NCBI GenBank assembly: GCA_032164295.1
Contig: JAJHTX010000003.1
Coordinates: 868,001-932,000 of the forward strand
Length of the DNA: 64,000 bases
DNA from: Inonotus obliquus
Lineage: Eukaryota; Basidiomycota; Agaricomycetes; Hymenochaetales; Hymenochaetaceae
Direction: 5' to 3'
This document shows, piece by piece, positions 35,725 through 47,635 of the stretch. The position numbers and the translations under genes were made by a program. Under the pieces are notes generated by a model, which worked only from the letters and a program-made list of their open reading frames with translations, was not told the DNA's origin and searched no databases. Each line of letters begins with the position of its first letter. Positions within the stretch are counted from its first letter, which is position 1.

Positions 35725-37231
35725 TCATAAAGCACTAAACTTATCACCAGCCCATGTAACAACAGAAGTATTACTTGATATTAAAAGGGTGCGAAAGGCG
35801 GGAAGACGAAAAACAATACGATTAATTACAAAAGAACCACCTTGCTCATAAATATAACACAAGAACCCCTCCATCGTATTCATCACATTCATTATCGGGA
35901 CCTCTTCGAACAGACCTTCCGCCGGCATTGTGTCGTTTAAGGGTCGTAAATCCCCATGGAAAGTCAAACAACAACGGGCTGGACAAACAGAAAGAAAAGG
36001 CGGCACTCCATGAGGTAGTAGGTATCGTTATCTAAAGCTTGCACCTATCCGCCAAACCGACCCAGAAGTTATCCGGGTGAGCAGCTGCAAGTCAGACCAT
36101 ACTTTATCAACCATCTGTAAGAGATGTGGTGAGTGATACAGTCGACCTGGAGGTGATCAGACGTACTGCGTGATGCATACAGAAAAGCCGCTCTGCAGGA
36201 TCTGGGTGAGTTTATTGAGCGCACAAGAGGACTAGGCGCACCATTCGCAGACCATGTCGGACTATTCCCCGTACTTCCCTTGTGTTCACCTTGAGGAGAG
36301 CGTGTTTCAGGCCACAAGTGAAATCGAGCAGGTGCGACTTGGTGCCATGAAGTAATTTCTTTATGACAAGTACCACCGAGGTCACTGAACGAGTCGAGGT
36401 AAATGTATACTAGAGAGAGATATAAGATACATCAAGCGCCCAGAACTCTTTCCGTCACCGGATGGATCAGAAAAAGTCAATATCTCGAAGAGTCACTTAC
36501 TCAAATCCGTATTTATGTTAAGAAAGCACACAGTGTGCCCCCTGTGACTTTCCAAAGATCGCCTGAAAGCCGCGGAAATATCCAACATGATTATTGATCA
36601 GAGTCAAGGGCGCTAGGGGTAAATGTAGAATTTGCATACATGCCCGGAAATGTGTTGAGACCATTGAGATTACCCAGGCCAGCCCATGTCTGCAAGATGG
36701 AGTTGCGCCGCAGAATATGAGGGTTGGAGTATACGACCGTACAGTCGCTGAAAGCCCCGTTAGGTAAACTGGTGTCCTTGCTCGGGTCTCCCCATCCCCC
36801 GAGTCCGCTGTTGGAGTCAGATTCCTTGAAGAAATCCGAAATGAAGACGTCGGTAGAGTCTGAGGAATGTGGTAATAGCCACGAATGATGGAGTGCATCG
36901 TAATAAGAATTAATTTTTTTAAGAAAGCTCTGTACCTACCGATTGTCCAATTCCAATATGGTGAAATGTCTGTGTAGTTGCATTTCTCCTTGAGGGCCTG
37001 TTCAAATGCTGCGACGTACCATCGGTGGAAAGGAGGAAATAATTCAGCGTAGTGGATCTTTACTGCAATGAACGTAGGGCTCCAGCGATGAGAATTAGAA
37101 AGTGAGGCGGTGCTTGGTAACTCGTAAGGCACATCGTAACACGCGTAGCTGCATACGTAAGCCGTGGAACCCTGCACGTGCGTAGCTTGGCTGACTGACT
37201 CGGATGCATCCGAGGAACAATATATATACAC
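35725..37231 (-). CDS. tyrosinase-type copper enzyme
   Basis: Minus-strand gene with several short exons. The CuA half shows KIHYAELFPPFHRWYVAAFE, followed by KCNYTDISPYWNWT (about 36940-37060). The CuB half is split by an intron into DPAERLFCMHHA and MVDKVWSDL (about 36070-36200). The C-terminal exon (about 35725-36006) has LNDTMPAEGLFEEVP and MNTMEGFLCYIYE, typical of secreted fungal tyrosinase-like proteins. The family oxidises phenols using two copper ions held by six His. Not everything is accounted for: the first CuA His and the HxxxH of CuB were not found with certainty, and the frame after SDL shifts by eye. So this may be a gene with undetected introns or a decayed copy. The start position is approximate. 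Confidence 0.65.
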
Positions 37232-37279
37232 GGCTACGGCTTTGTGTTTCTATTTCTGACACAATTTCAACTTCCACTC

Positions 37280-40200
37280 AGAGACAACCTTGCCCCATTC
37301 CTAAGGCGCCGAATCCCTACGCATTTACGAGTAAAGTAGTTTCAAGGTCCAAGATGCCCGCAGGTGTGTGCATTACACGACATATGTACAACCGATTTAA
37401 GAGCCGTGATGTTGACTACCCTCAGAGCCTCTACTCGAAATCAGGACCGAAACTCCGTTGAACAACATTCGTGAATTATGTTCCTTGCAGTATCAAAGAG
37501 GGTGTGACTCACATTTGATCTGATATATAGGTAGTCGAATGTCTTATACGGTCTTTCTGCTTGATGACCCGTTTCTGTCTTCCCCCGAATCGTTTTACGT
37601 GCAACCGGATGCGAATGTCTCAGAGCTAGTCAGGGATATTCGAGATAGATACCATAACGCTTCCTCCGTGTCCGGCCTGCCAATCATACTACTGAAGGTG
37701 GATATCTTGTCGTCTACTAGTTTTCAACACTGATTCTGTTGTACAGTATGAAATTGTTAACACCGCAGATGGAGGCGTCACGATATATGACCGAGTGGCT
37801 CGCTGGCTACGTGATAGTCGTTCTAAAATGCCTTTGGAGTATAACAAGAAACTCGAACAATATTTCCCTGACGGACCGGCTCCTGAAGGAATAGATATCG
37901 TTGATGTCTCTAGATGCAGTACGTCCTTTACTTGATGCAATTTTACTTGATGGTTAACGACTCCAAGTTTACGACTTGATCGGCTCGCCTGTACAGCTTG
38001 CGTCCCCAAGACGCCCTTTCCCTCTGTTCTCCGCGGACCTTTCATTTACTGACCATTACGATCGATTCGGCTGGGACATCGAGCCCGTTTGGCAATGGCA
38101 AAGATTGTACGCCTTTTGGTCCTCGAGAACGTTTGAAGAAGAACTCCGAAAGGATATCGTTCCCCTTGCCATAAGCGAGGAAGGATTCACAAACCCCAAG
38201 AAACGACTCTGCGGCATCGCTAATTATTATAATTGTTTTTACGTTCGTGAGAAATACCGAAGCCTTGTGTGCTCCGTCCGCAACCTTGCAAGAGAAAGGG
38301 AAGATACGGGTGTCGTTATTTCCGGACAGCCTGGAACAGGTGTGAATCCCGTATTTATTCCTTTACTTTTGAACATGTTACTCACGCATGCCTAGGGAAA
38401 ACAACCTGGCTCTGGTATATGTTGTTATGTTGCTTTGCGAAGGGTGAAAATGTTGTCTTCCTTTACGAGGGAGAAACACGATTCTTTTTCGATGGTCAGG
38501 TTTACCGTTCCATCCGCTCTTCTCCCGAGTTGCCTTGCGATGAGACCTTTTCCGCATGGTGTCTGATTGATTCTGACGGGGACCCCGGTCCGCCCCCTCG
38601 GTATTTGACAGACAGAAGGCGCCAACTCTTCATGGTCCAGACGTCTGAGTCTCCCCTGAAAGAAGAGCATGTCTCTGGCGTTGTCTGGGGTATGGACCTT
38701 TGGAGTTTTGATGAGCTGTTGAAAGGGTGTGTCATCCCTTGTTGTGTAGACTCGCGCAGAGCTGACATTAAGATGAGCAGGCTGAGTATTCACGACCTAT
38801 ACGTTCCTTTTCTGGAGGCTCTGCGCAATGCAATTCGGCTCCTAGCCAAAGAAGAGACGAATCGGCCATCACCTCTGCCGTCGGCTAATCCAGGAAGCGA
38901 CCTGAGGCATTGAACGGGGGTATTGATCCATTTTATGAAACGATCGCGCAAAATGCGATTGAAGGAACAGCCGTGCAGGGGCTCGTTGACATTATAGTCC
39001 GCGGGCCCATTAAGGAGGATCCCTCATCCGTCAAGGCAGATCGTTATGTACGGACGCATGCGCTTGCGAGAGCCTTGAAATTTGCAAAGGATGGGAGGGG
39101 CGGCTGGAACAGTGCGGAGAAAACATTCGAATTGCTAGTAAAGGACGCAGTCTACTACTTTGGCAATGCGCCACGTGATATTACGGAAGCGATCTTCTTA
39201 GGCTACAGTCGTAACATGGGGAAGATCACAACTGCGCCGATCTTGAGTAGGTCGGACCTCGATGTACTCATGGATACTCTGGCGCGACTAGGAAAGGGTG
39301 AATCGCTGTCAACGAAGGACCTTCCTTCATATTGGCTGTTTGCATTCGAACCGCGTGGTCCCTCAGTCATGTCCTTCCAAGATGACGTATTTGTACCGAA
39401 CCTTAAGTCCGAGCTTGTAGGTCGACTGGTCAAGAAACGATTTGGTCGCCTTGCAGTTGAACAGGCCAGAAAATTCCGCAACATGTTCTGGTTGTTCCCT
39501 GAGGGTTCGTCGTTAGCGGATTGGATCTTTGAATCCCTCGTCCATGACATGGTGACGTCTGGCAACGTACCCGGTAAAATGTTTCCCATGTTACGGGGAG
39601 ACACGTCAAGCCCGGTCGACTACATCTTGTATGAATCTCCGCCGACATTCTCGTCATTTCAAACGTTCCCGGCTCGCAGGAGGACTCTAAAGGATGTCGC
39701 TTTTCCACATGACGTGTCGAGTTGGAATAATCCGGATATCATGGAGACTTATTACTGCGATCCTATGCCTGTGAACAATCGGTTTTTCGACTCGTTCTTC
39801 GTGGAGACTAAGACGGCCTTAGGCTCAGTTCAGTCAACCATTTGGATTATCAAGTCTACTACGTGCAGTACACATGGTGGTTTGCCCTCAGATTTTGCTC
39901 AGATCAGGTCTATTGTGAACGTCGTCTGGAAGCAGGCAGAGGAGCTCCTCAAACAGCGTCGAGCTCATGAGAAAATGTGGGATGCCGCGAAGACTGCTGT
40001 GAAAAGGCTGAGGACCTCTGCTACCAAGGAAGAATATCAGACGCCGAGTATCTATGTTACATTGAAATATCTTTATATAACCCCAGCACCCATGACGAAA
40101 CGCACGTGGAAGTTGCCTGCTGACGGGTGGACTTCCACCATGTCAGGTGAAGTTTTTGTGATGTATGTTGACGTCGCGGTAAGTCTGTTCATTTACAATG

Positions 40201-41045
40201 CCACGCTTTGTTTTTGCTGATGTTCGCCAATAGGACATGTAAGTATAGATTGCTTGACCCCGAGTTAGTTTGGCGCTATGGCGGATCCGAAAGTAGCGCA
40301 GGGTGGAAAATGATACGTTAAAATAATGTATATTGAGAATGGCACGAGAAACACATCGGCAATACAGGAAAGTTGCTTCTGCTGCTCGTTCGTGAAGAGG
40401 GCTGCCATACCCATCCCCGAGTCTATACACATTCTCGTAACGAGTATCTTTGCATCATTCTCTTTCTTGGGGTAAGTGGTAGCGATCTGATGAGAGTCGG
40501 CCGATCGGTTATGCATAGCAAAACGGAACCTAACAAGTAACAGAAAGACTTACTACAGCCCAACATGTAGTGTGTAAAGTGTCTCAACAATGCCTTGGAC
40601 AAGTTTTACGAGGTTGCATTAATATCAAGCAGACAAGTAAAAAACCTCAAGAAAATGTGTCAAATTGAGTGATCGACGCAATTACGTAAAGCGTATTTGC
40701 ACGTGCATAGTGTCTTGTTGTAAACAAATGAGCAATGAGGGTTACGTTTCCCCCCATTGCATTTGAACAGTAGCACATGAGTACCGAATATTATGAAAAT
40801 GGCAGACAGTTTGTCTAGTAAGGGAGGAGTGGTGAGCAGTATTCATACTAGTGTGATGTGATGTCACAAGCATTGTTTTTGCATGACAGGGACTCCAATT
40901 CTTTACGTCCTCATATTTATTTTTCTACTCAATTTTTTTGCCATGAAAATAAATACAAAACATGTATCCTGTCATAAGCTATGCATACATGTACTTATAG
41001 TGGAAAAAAATTTAGTGTGATGGGTGTTATTTTGAAGGATTGAAT
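37280..41045 (+). repeat. segmental duplication, copy 1 (Crinkler-like gene plus 3' flank)
   Basis: Starts around the block CTTGCCCCATTCCTAAGGCG and runs through the Crinkler-like gene and about 750 bp of AT-rich 3' DNA. It matches 52184-57183 in the same orientation at high identity, interrupted in the second copy by a 1.57-kb insertion and a deletion/inverted duplication. The flank 40316-41045 (ORF-free) matches 56459-57183 almost base for base. Copy 1 has about 80 extra bases near 37335-37415. Confidence 0.85.
37539..40220 (+). pseudogene. Crinkler (CRN)-like P-loop NTPase effector, copy 1, one frameshift
   Basis: N-terminal header MSYTVFLLDDPFLSSPESF with VSELVRDIR, joined over introns 37698-37746, 37919-37967 and 38340-38395. 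The body has HYDRFGWDIEPVWQ, then a Walker A motif SGQPGTGKTTWLW split by the third intron, and NVVFLYEGETRFFFDG. The C-terminal part (from 38910) has FFDSFFVETKTAL and WIIKSTTCSTHGG, which fits the nuclease-like ends of this class. Such proteins in oomycetes and fungi are host- or rival-directed effectors with NTPase and restriction-nuclease-like modules. Compared with copy 2, one base is missing near 38905, and the N-terminal frame stops at 38911-38913 while the rest continues in another frame. Unless that is a sequencing error, the gene is broken. There is no signal peptide, as usual for fungal members. Confidence 0.65.
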
Positions 41046-41920
41046 AGGGGCCTGCTCGGCTGCACCTATTAGCTAACTTTTTGGCATATGGGAAAGTTGC
41101 TAAGCGAGGTTAGCTAACAGGAAGTGACAAAAAGTGTGACACGATAGATCACATTGCCTGCAAAAGAGCCCTGTGACAGCCTGTGACAAGTCAGTTAACG
41201 GTGAATGTGCGAGAACGCGGTCGGTATCAGAAATACCGGACGAGGAGGGTACAATTTAGGTGCATTGGGAGGGCCGGTACATGGTGGTACTAAGTTGTAC
41301 TGTCACAGACAGGTCGTCAAGAGAGATAGTAGGGCCTGGCTGGATTGATGAGTACAGGGGGGGCTCTAGGTGACCGCTCAAGAGACAAAGTATCAGGAGA
41401 TGATCGATAACGAGATGAACCCGTCGATACCGAGTCGTTTGTTGTTCGGTATTGCAGTAGTGAGAACGAAGCGGAAGAGAAGATGAGCAGAGGGTGAGTT
41501 TCTGATGGGACTAGTTGTGAGACGAGGGGAGAGGACGACGAAGGCGATATTGATGACTACCACTATCGATGCCGGCGACTACGAGACGAGACGAACGAAC
41601 AGGGACTTAACGAGATAAGCAAAACCCGGATCTTCACTCTGGAAGTTCCTCTCAGATTAGCTGGTTTGCTACAGTAGAACATGCAGGCTATAAATACTAT
41701 AATACCGTAGCCATTCAAGATACCAAATGGGGAGTTTTTACAAGTCAAATTGTACCACCATCCAGTACAAGAAGGGGAACATAAGGTCGAAATGAATGTA
41801 AAAATATAATCAGGGGAAACATAAGATGATGAATGAATAAGAAGTTTTATCAGGGGGTAGCTAAGAATAGGGTGGGGTGAGACAAGAACCCAATAAAAAC
41901 TCACAACGAGTGATACCGAG

Positions 41921-43593
41921 TGTTAGAAAACGCTCGCCCTACGGGACTATACAGTAACCACAATAGGACGGTCCGGTTGGTTACGGGTTCGGCGATGCTT
42001 TTCTAAAGGTTTCCGGAGCCTACTCGGTTTTCACAAGCAGGGCAGATTCCTAAGTATACTAGGCGTTGCCTCAAACGTTCACTAGGTTGTTTCACCAGTG
42101 TTACGGCTTCGACGGTGCTATTCCAAGGGTTTCCGGAGCCTCGATGGGGCAGATTCCCAAGTGTACTAAGCGTTGTCTCGGACGCTTTCGTTTATCTGAT
42201 CAAGTCGGGCCTCAACCTCGTTGACAAACTAGTAGGACAGTGTCGACTGCCGTTCGTAAGCTTCCCTAGTCGGTGGACAACTAATCAATCGTTCCATGCC
42301 GTAGAGTAAGAGAGGTTAAGCAGATTAGGTGGTCTTCAGATTAGAAGCTAGATGCCTAAGAGGACTCGATGTACAAGACGATCGAAAGAAAGATGGGGAG
42401 CTACGGTCTAAGTCTACAACTATTTATACCTTTTCCTCATGTTGTGGACGGACCACTTCCTACGCTCCGTAGTTCCTACTCTCGATCTGATTCGTTGTTC
42501 TAGCTTCCAAACTCGTCTGGTAATTCCATTGTTCTGCTGCGGATTGACTCATCGACTGCGCCCTGTGCAAGGCGATGACTCGGCGTTGACTCATCTTGAC
42601 TTGAACTGAATTGAAACCTATGCTCGGGGTCGGCCTTGTGCTGCGCCCTGTGCATAGAGTGAGTCAGTGAGTGAGTCATTGAATGCGTGTTCGTATGCCA
42701 TTGGTTTTGCATGGCTGCGCCGTAGTTAAAGTTCGCTCGTCCGCAGTTGCTCGTGCGTTTAAGGAATTCCGTCGGGGTTCCGTTGTATAGCATCTGGGGC
42801 TATGAAGGCTGTGATTTGCTTGTCGCCTCGGGACTCTTGTTCGGGGCCGTCAAGTGTGGTTCGACATCGGATATCATCGTGGGGAAACCAAGGTGGTTTA
42901 ACGTATGTGCCTATGGCGATGAGTAGCCGTACACTTCGTCGAGTATCGTTCGAAGGTATTCTCCAGCCTAGGTATAGGTCTCCTTGTAGTCGAATAGCTT
43001 TGCAGTATGCCCATAGTTCCCTGAGTGTGTTTGCAACCCATGCCGCTGTTATCGGTGAGCGGCGGTTCGTAACATAGTCTGCACTGATCTCCACGAATGT
43101 GCTTGGGCACTCGAGTGCTAGTATGTCGTGGATTCCTACTATTGTCCAGTGCGTCTTTGGTTGCATGCCTATTGCCGTATCCATTGCTATTGTTGACCTC
43201 GTGCGATTTCGAACGACCTCCGGGGGATTGTGGTATTCTCGATAAGCTGTTGCTCGTTCGCTGGACACATGATATGTCAACATGCCCGTTGCCTCCCGTA
43301 GTATTATCTTGTGTAGGTCTTCGATGATCTGTCGCACTCTTCTGCATTTATAGCAAGCCGTTGGAGGTTGCTGTACTTGCTGCATCGTTTGCGAAGGTTT
43401 AGTGTGATCGTCGGGATTAGCGTTGCTAGCCGATGCTTCTTGATCGTCGGCTTCGGATTGTATTAGATTCGCGTGTTCTCCGCTTCCCGCTGTCGATCCT
43501 GATCGTCTCCGGCTAGTGAAATTAACCGGTCCCATCCGGGGTAGTTTCGATCGGCGTTCCTAATCGAATCAAAATTTCAGCACAATCCTTTCA
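41921..43593 (-). mobile_element. 1.67-kb TG...CA element with 5-bp target duplication, copy 1
   Basis: Plus-strand ends are TGTTAGAAAACGCTCG and CAATCCTTTCA, flanked on both sides by CCGAG (41916-41920 and 43594-43598). The reverse complement of the whole unit occurs at 54888-56453. This copy is 107 bp longer because a block around 41985-42090 is duplicated in tandem at about 42100-42200 with divergence (both contain GGTTTCCGGAGCCT). TG...CA ends and 5-bp duplications are LTR-retrotransposon hallmarks. It could be a very long solo LTR or a small non-autonomous LTR-type element. Confidence 0.8.
42759..43535 (-). CDS. ORF of the TG...CA element, unknown protein
   Basis: 258 codons starting MGPVNFTSRRRSGST close to the element end. 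It has a hydrophilic Ser/Gln-rich head, a CYKCRRVRQ segment that recalls half a zinc knuckle, then a folded-looking part (WVANTLRELWAYCKAI, LYLGWRIPS). No reverse transcriptase, integrase or transposase motif is seen. The second copy keeps almost all residues but has CGA changed to TGA at 55147-55149. Conservation between copies may only reflect recent spread, so its coding status is not proven. Confidence 0.45.
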   Translation of the reverse strand: MGPVNFTSRRRSGSTAGSGEHANLIQSEADDQEASASNANPDDHTKPSQTMQQVQQPPTACYKCRRVRQIIEDLHKIILREATGMLTYHVSSERATAYREYHNPPEVVRNRTRSTIAMDTAIGMQPKTHWTIVGIHDILALECPSTFVEISADYVTNRRSPITAAWVANTLRELWAYCKAIRLQGDLYLGWRIPSNDTRRSVRLLIAIGTYVKPPWFPHDDIRCRTTLDGPEQESRGDKQITAFIAPDAIQRNPDGIP

Positions 43594-44676
43594 CCGAGGT
43601 AGGGTGGCGGTACTGATGTTGACCAGCACTAAAGTAAGGACGTGTCTCAAGCTACCGCATGGGCACTCCTGATGATGGCCCTGTCGTCTTCTTCTCTGGA
43701 GAAGCATGTCATCCAGATTTACCTTTGTTCCGGTATCATGATCCGTGCGGCGTCAGTCTGGGCATCTACCGAGCGATTGGACGGTGTGCTCCGATGTTAA
43801 CATGTCGGTACAACCTAACCTTGGCATTGGAGTACTCTATCGCTTGGTACCAATCAGTACACTGGGATCATCCCTGGGCATCAATGAGATCGCTCGTGCC
43901 CCTCAATATCGATCGGTACGCGTTGCCTGACTCGACTGGGCATTGCTTGGCTTTGCCTCCGAGTCGGATTGATGGTCTCCTCTGAGATCAAAGCAGCATA
44001 TGGCAGACCTGATTCATTTCTCAACCTTCCTCTTGACGTCGATCTCCGAGGGCATGGTCTTGACCTAGCACACGTTACAAACTTCAGTACCGGAGTGGGC
44101 CATTAGTATCAACACCGGTATCGTCGGTATCAATGCATGGCAGTTCAGAAGGGCAGACTGTCGGACTTGGAGCTTTGACAATGATCCAACTCTTCGCAGC
44201 AACATATGGCAGACCGATTGTAGCTTGTGAGCCTTTCCCTCGGTATGGGCCGTCGAGGGCGTAGTATTGACTAAACATGGACTATTAAGTGTCGGTATCA
44301 GGATGGGTGGACGGTACAGTATCGGTATCATCGGTATCAAAGCCTGGTGGTTCGGTACTGTGATGGAAGATGGGCGTAGGAATTGGTGATTTGGTAGTAG
44401 TGCAGAAGTCTGGCTAAACGCATGCAGGACCAGTTCTCAATCGATCTTAGCCTTGTTGAATCGCAGAAGCCTCGTACTTCGTCAGAACCACAGGCATAGA
44501 TAGGATGGCAGAAGTACCATGGTCTGAAGAGAAGTAAGAGTGGTAGAATCGCAGAAGTATTGTTAATTGGAAGAAGCAGTAGCATTACAGAATTAAGCCC
44601 ATATCGATCGTAGCCTCTGGTATTACCTTTTAACGGGGCTCCCTGTTAGCTAACAGGTGCAGCTGAGTGGGGCCTA

Positions 44677-45043
44677 GACACTTAAAGGACACGTGCTAGT
44701 GAATGACAGTAATGACATTGGTGGGTGGCAATCCCTAAGTCTCCTGTGTGCATTCTCACAGGCCTGCCACATCGTGCCGGCAATCGACACAGCGTTAAGC
44801 ATTTACTGGTTTTCAAGAGACACATTCGACTTGAATTACCTCCTTCCACAATGCAAAAAAAATAAGTTTTCATACATATTATCACTTTATTATATCAAAA
44901 GCAAAATTCATGCAAAATTGTTTCACAAATTTTCAAGTATTATCTGAGATATAGAGTATTTCAGCCCAATATCTCAAGAGCTGGGCGTTTCTTATGAAAT
45001 GTTTTTTGTATGAATTGAAGACTTGAATGAAAGGATACTTATA
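44677..45043. other. unassigned repeat-region DNA
   Basis: Non-coding, AT-rich. No structure was seen apart from proximity to two transposon ends. Confidence 0.35.
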
Positions 45044-45702
45044 CAGTAATTCACCGTTTCTTTGAACACCAATTACTTTTTCATTTGCACGACCTCTCCC
45101 CCTCAACTATTTGCACATTTTATTTCATGTATGAAAATGGCACACTGAGACGTACCTGAGAGAATTTTTTCATTGTCTGGAAAGGACCGGTTAGATTAAT
45201 ACAGAGAAAAGAAAAACAGAGAGATTTTGGACCAAAAACCACTCCTTTGAACACCCCGTCACCTAATCAATTTGTTACCCCTGTCTCGGCAAGTAACACT
45301 TTACGTCATCTAATTTTCTTACTTAACACAAGAAACTATGACTTATGACAATTGTCTGCTACATAGAAATCACAATTCTTGTCCAAATTGCTTCGGAGAA
45401 CATGGAATGTGCGCATGAGATACTATATAATATGAATCATAGCCCAGATCTCCCCAAACTCTGCATGTTATTATATGAGGAGATTTGGACGGAGGAACAT
45501 GGTTAGAAATTGCTCTGATTCTTGCAATGTCGATTTTTTTGACATTTAACTACTCAACCAAATTCTACAGAAACTTATATGAGGGTAGACCACATAAGTT
45601 GGAATGTGATGTTATTTTTTCAGGCGAAAAGATGGAGAATTGCGGGAGAAAATGCCAGGTGTTCAAAGGAGTGGTGGTGTTCAAAGGAACGGTGAATTAC
45701 TG
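45044..45702. mobile_element. 659-bp MITE with 28-bp TIR and TA duplication
   Basis: The left end CAGTAATTCACCGTTTCTTT and the reverse complement of the right end differ at one position over 28 bases. A TA lies on each side (45042-45043, 45703-45704). The GTTCAAAGGA word of the TIR also occurs inside (about 45240 and 45660). There is no transposase frame, so it is non-autonomous; CAGT ends with TA targets point to mobilisation by a Tc1/mariner-type enzyme. Confidence 0.8.
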
Positions 45703-46114
45703 TAATGTATTGAGTTGTATGATTTTGCAAGTGGTTGATGAATAAAACAACTTGTACTAGTGCAGTTTGCTCTATGTAAATTGCCTCAATTAGGAAGAAA
45801 TGGGTCATGTGACACTACAGAACACCACTTCCATGGCAGGCAAAATAGGATATCAGCGGGGATCGTATTTTAAATATTTTTTGAGCATTTATTTTAAGTA
45901 TCAGTAAGCATGCCGGCTGAGCCGATATTTAAAGTATCTTTCACGTGATGCAATTTTAAATATCGATAAGGATATCGGTCTAAGGTTATTTTAAATATCA
46001 GTCGGATTATAATATGTAAATCAATATTTTAAATATCACTTTACTGATATTTTAAATATAGGTCAAGATATCAAACTCACCGAAATTTCAAATATAGATA
46101 AGGATATCGTTAAA

Positions 46115-47398
46115 TGTGCGAGATCGCGTCCGGTACCGAAATACCGAGACGAGGGGTGTATGGTTTTAAGTGGGGGAGGGCTAATACGTGCCAGTACTTA
46201 ACCAGTACGGTCACGGTACTTGTTGTCTATGAAAAGGGGGAGTGAATGGATGGGCCAGAAGCGAAGAGTATGTGATTCTGGTATGAAAAGGACAGTTTAG
46301 AACATGGGAAAAACTTCGGTACAGGTCGGTATGAGAGAGAACGTAGCAAAACAAGAGTCTAATACCGTAGGAAAAACTTCGGTACAGGTCGGTACAGAAA
46401 GAAAGGGGTCGGTACGTGAAGGTATGTTGTCAAACAAGAAGATCAGTACAGAAACAAAAGGGTGACGTGCAGAATACAAAGGATAACAAAAGGTCGGTAC
46501 CGTGGGAAAAACGTCGGTACACGTCGGTACTGCAAGAAAACAACTAGCACAGGGCAGTATAGCAAGAGACAGAATGGGGGAGACTGGTAGCTGAAGGTGC
46601 CGACTGTGCTGGGAAGTAAACCTGAGCCCTCGCACGAGAGGCTAACTCTGAAGGTTCACTAGGCCAGAACTGGGATGGAACTTGAGACAAAGCTGAGATG
46701 AGACTGAGAAGGGGGTGAGGAAACCCGAGCCCTCACGCTAGAGGCTAGCTCCTAAGATTACCTGGAGAGCTACTACATACAGGAGGAGATATTTATACTA
46801 CTGTACCGTAGTTAGCTCATAAGTCCAAAAGGAGAAAGTAAAAAGGAAGATCAAAACAAAGAAAAATGTCATAAGAAGAATGAATACAGTAGAGCCATCA
46901 GGGGGACAACAAGAAAGGGTTAGGTAGGACAAGATACCAATGAAAACGTAGCATATAGTACCCCTGGATGAAAAGTCCTCAGGACAAGAGATTTGAGCCC
47001 CTGCCAATTGATACCGACACGTTCCTGGTGGTACCGGACCTGAAAACCTTAACAGATACTGACCCTGAGCTTCTCCAAAGAACCAGCATGCATTCTCCAA
47101 CCATCAGGAATGAATACCAGAGAGGGAGACGTCCGATCCATGTCATGAGAGCACGTCGAATTGTCAAATTGTCTCGGTACCGGGTTTCTCGGCACTCGGT
47201 ACTCTCGGTATTCTCGGTACCGGGTTTCTTGGCGCTCGGTACCGGTACTCTCGGCGTTCGGTATCTTGAGAAATGGGACCAACGGTTTCTCTAGGTGTGC
47301 TGGAGGATACTGGAAGGTGTAGATAGGACCGTACCATAGCATGGGGTAAGCATAGAATGGGATACCGGGCTTGATACCGAGCTCAGCTGCACGTAGTT
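46115..47398. repeat. GGTAC-rich LTR-like DNA, copy 2
   Basis: Begins TGTGCGAGATCGCGTCCGG and is dense in CGGTAC words (for example four GTCGGTAC within 46310-46540). It shares its start and a later CAATGAAAAC block with the copy at 41206. It interrupts the left inverted repeat of the surrounding transposon, whose palindromic sequence resumes at about 47410. No coding capacity. Confidence 0.5.
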
Positions 47399-47454
47399 CT
47401 CTTCATCGTCAAAGTCAATATTCTAAATATCATTTGAAGACATATTGAGCAGGC

Positions 47455-47635
47455 AATAAGCGGGCAATGGGAGGGCAATGAGAGGGCAATGGGCGGGTGA
47501 CGGGCGGGCAATGAGCAGGCGACGGGCGGGCAATGAGCGGGCGACGGGAGGGTGACAAGAGGGCGATGAGTGGGCGACGGGCAGGCGATGAGAGGGCGAC
47601 GGGCGGGCAATGAGCAGGTGCACAGTTGAAGCCTG
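47455..47635. repeat. GC-rich minisatellite, about 9-bp unit
   Basis: Irregular tandem array of GGGCRAYGA / GCGGGCGAC units, about 20 copies. A short stretch of the same units in inverted orientation sits at about 49222-49250 near the other end of the surrounding transposon, so the array belongs to its inverted repeats. Confidence 0.7.

Larger units (their letters stand above)
41206..44636. repeat. GGTAC-rich LTR-like DNA, copy 1 (interrupted)
   Basis: Starts TGTGCGAGAACGCGGTCGG and is full of CGGTAC/GGTATC motifs. The same beginning (TGTGCGAGATCGCG) and a similar later block (TCAGGGGG... followed by CAATRAAAAC) occur at 46115-47398. No long open frame. The 1.67-kb TG...CA element sits inside at 41921. 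The right boundary is approximate. Confidence 0.5.
41046..44676. mobile_element. 3.6-kb element bounded by 32-bp terminal inverted repeats
   Basis: The left end 41046-41077 and the right end 44645-44676 are inverted copies (about 25 of 32 positions match, perfect over CTGCACCT and TTAGCTAAC). It interrupts the duplicated segment exactly where the two copies stop matching (after GAATAGG). No clear target duplication was found. No transposase was seen; the interior is GGTAC-rich LTR-like DNA and the 1.67-kb nested element. Confidence 0.55.

Noticed and set aside
43659..43985. Frame of 108 codons in the GGTAC-rich DNA
   Set aside because: It follows the repeated GGTAC words and shows no domain.
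41046..44676. TA target duplication for the 3.6-kb TIR unit
   Set aside because: TA can be placed at both ends only by shifting the inverted repeats out of register by one base.
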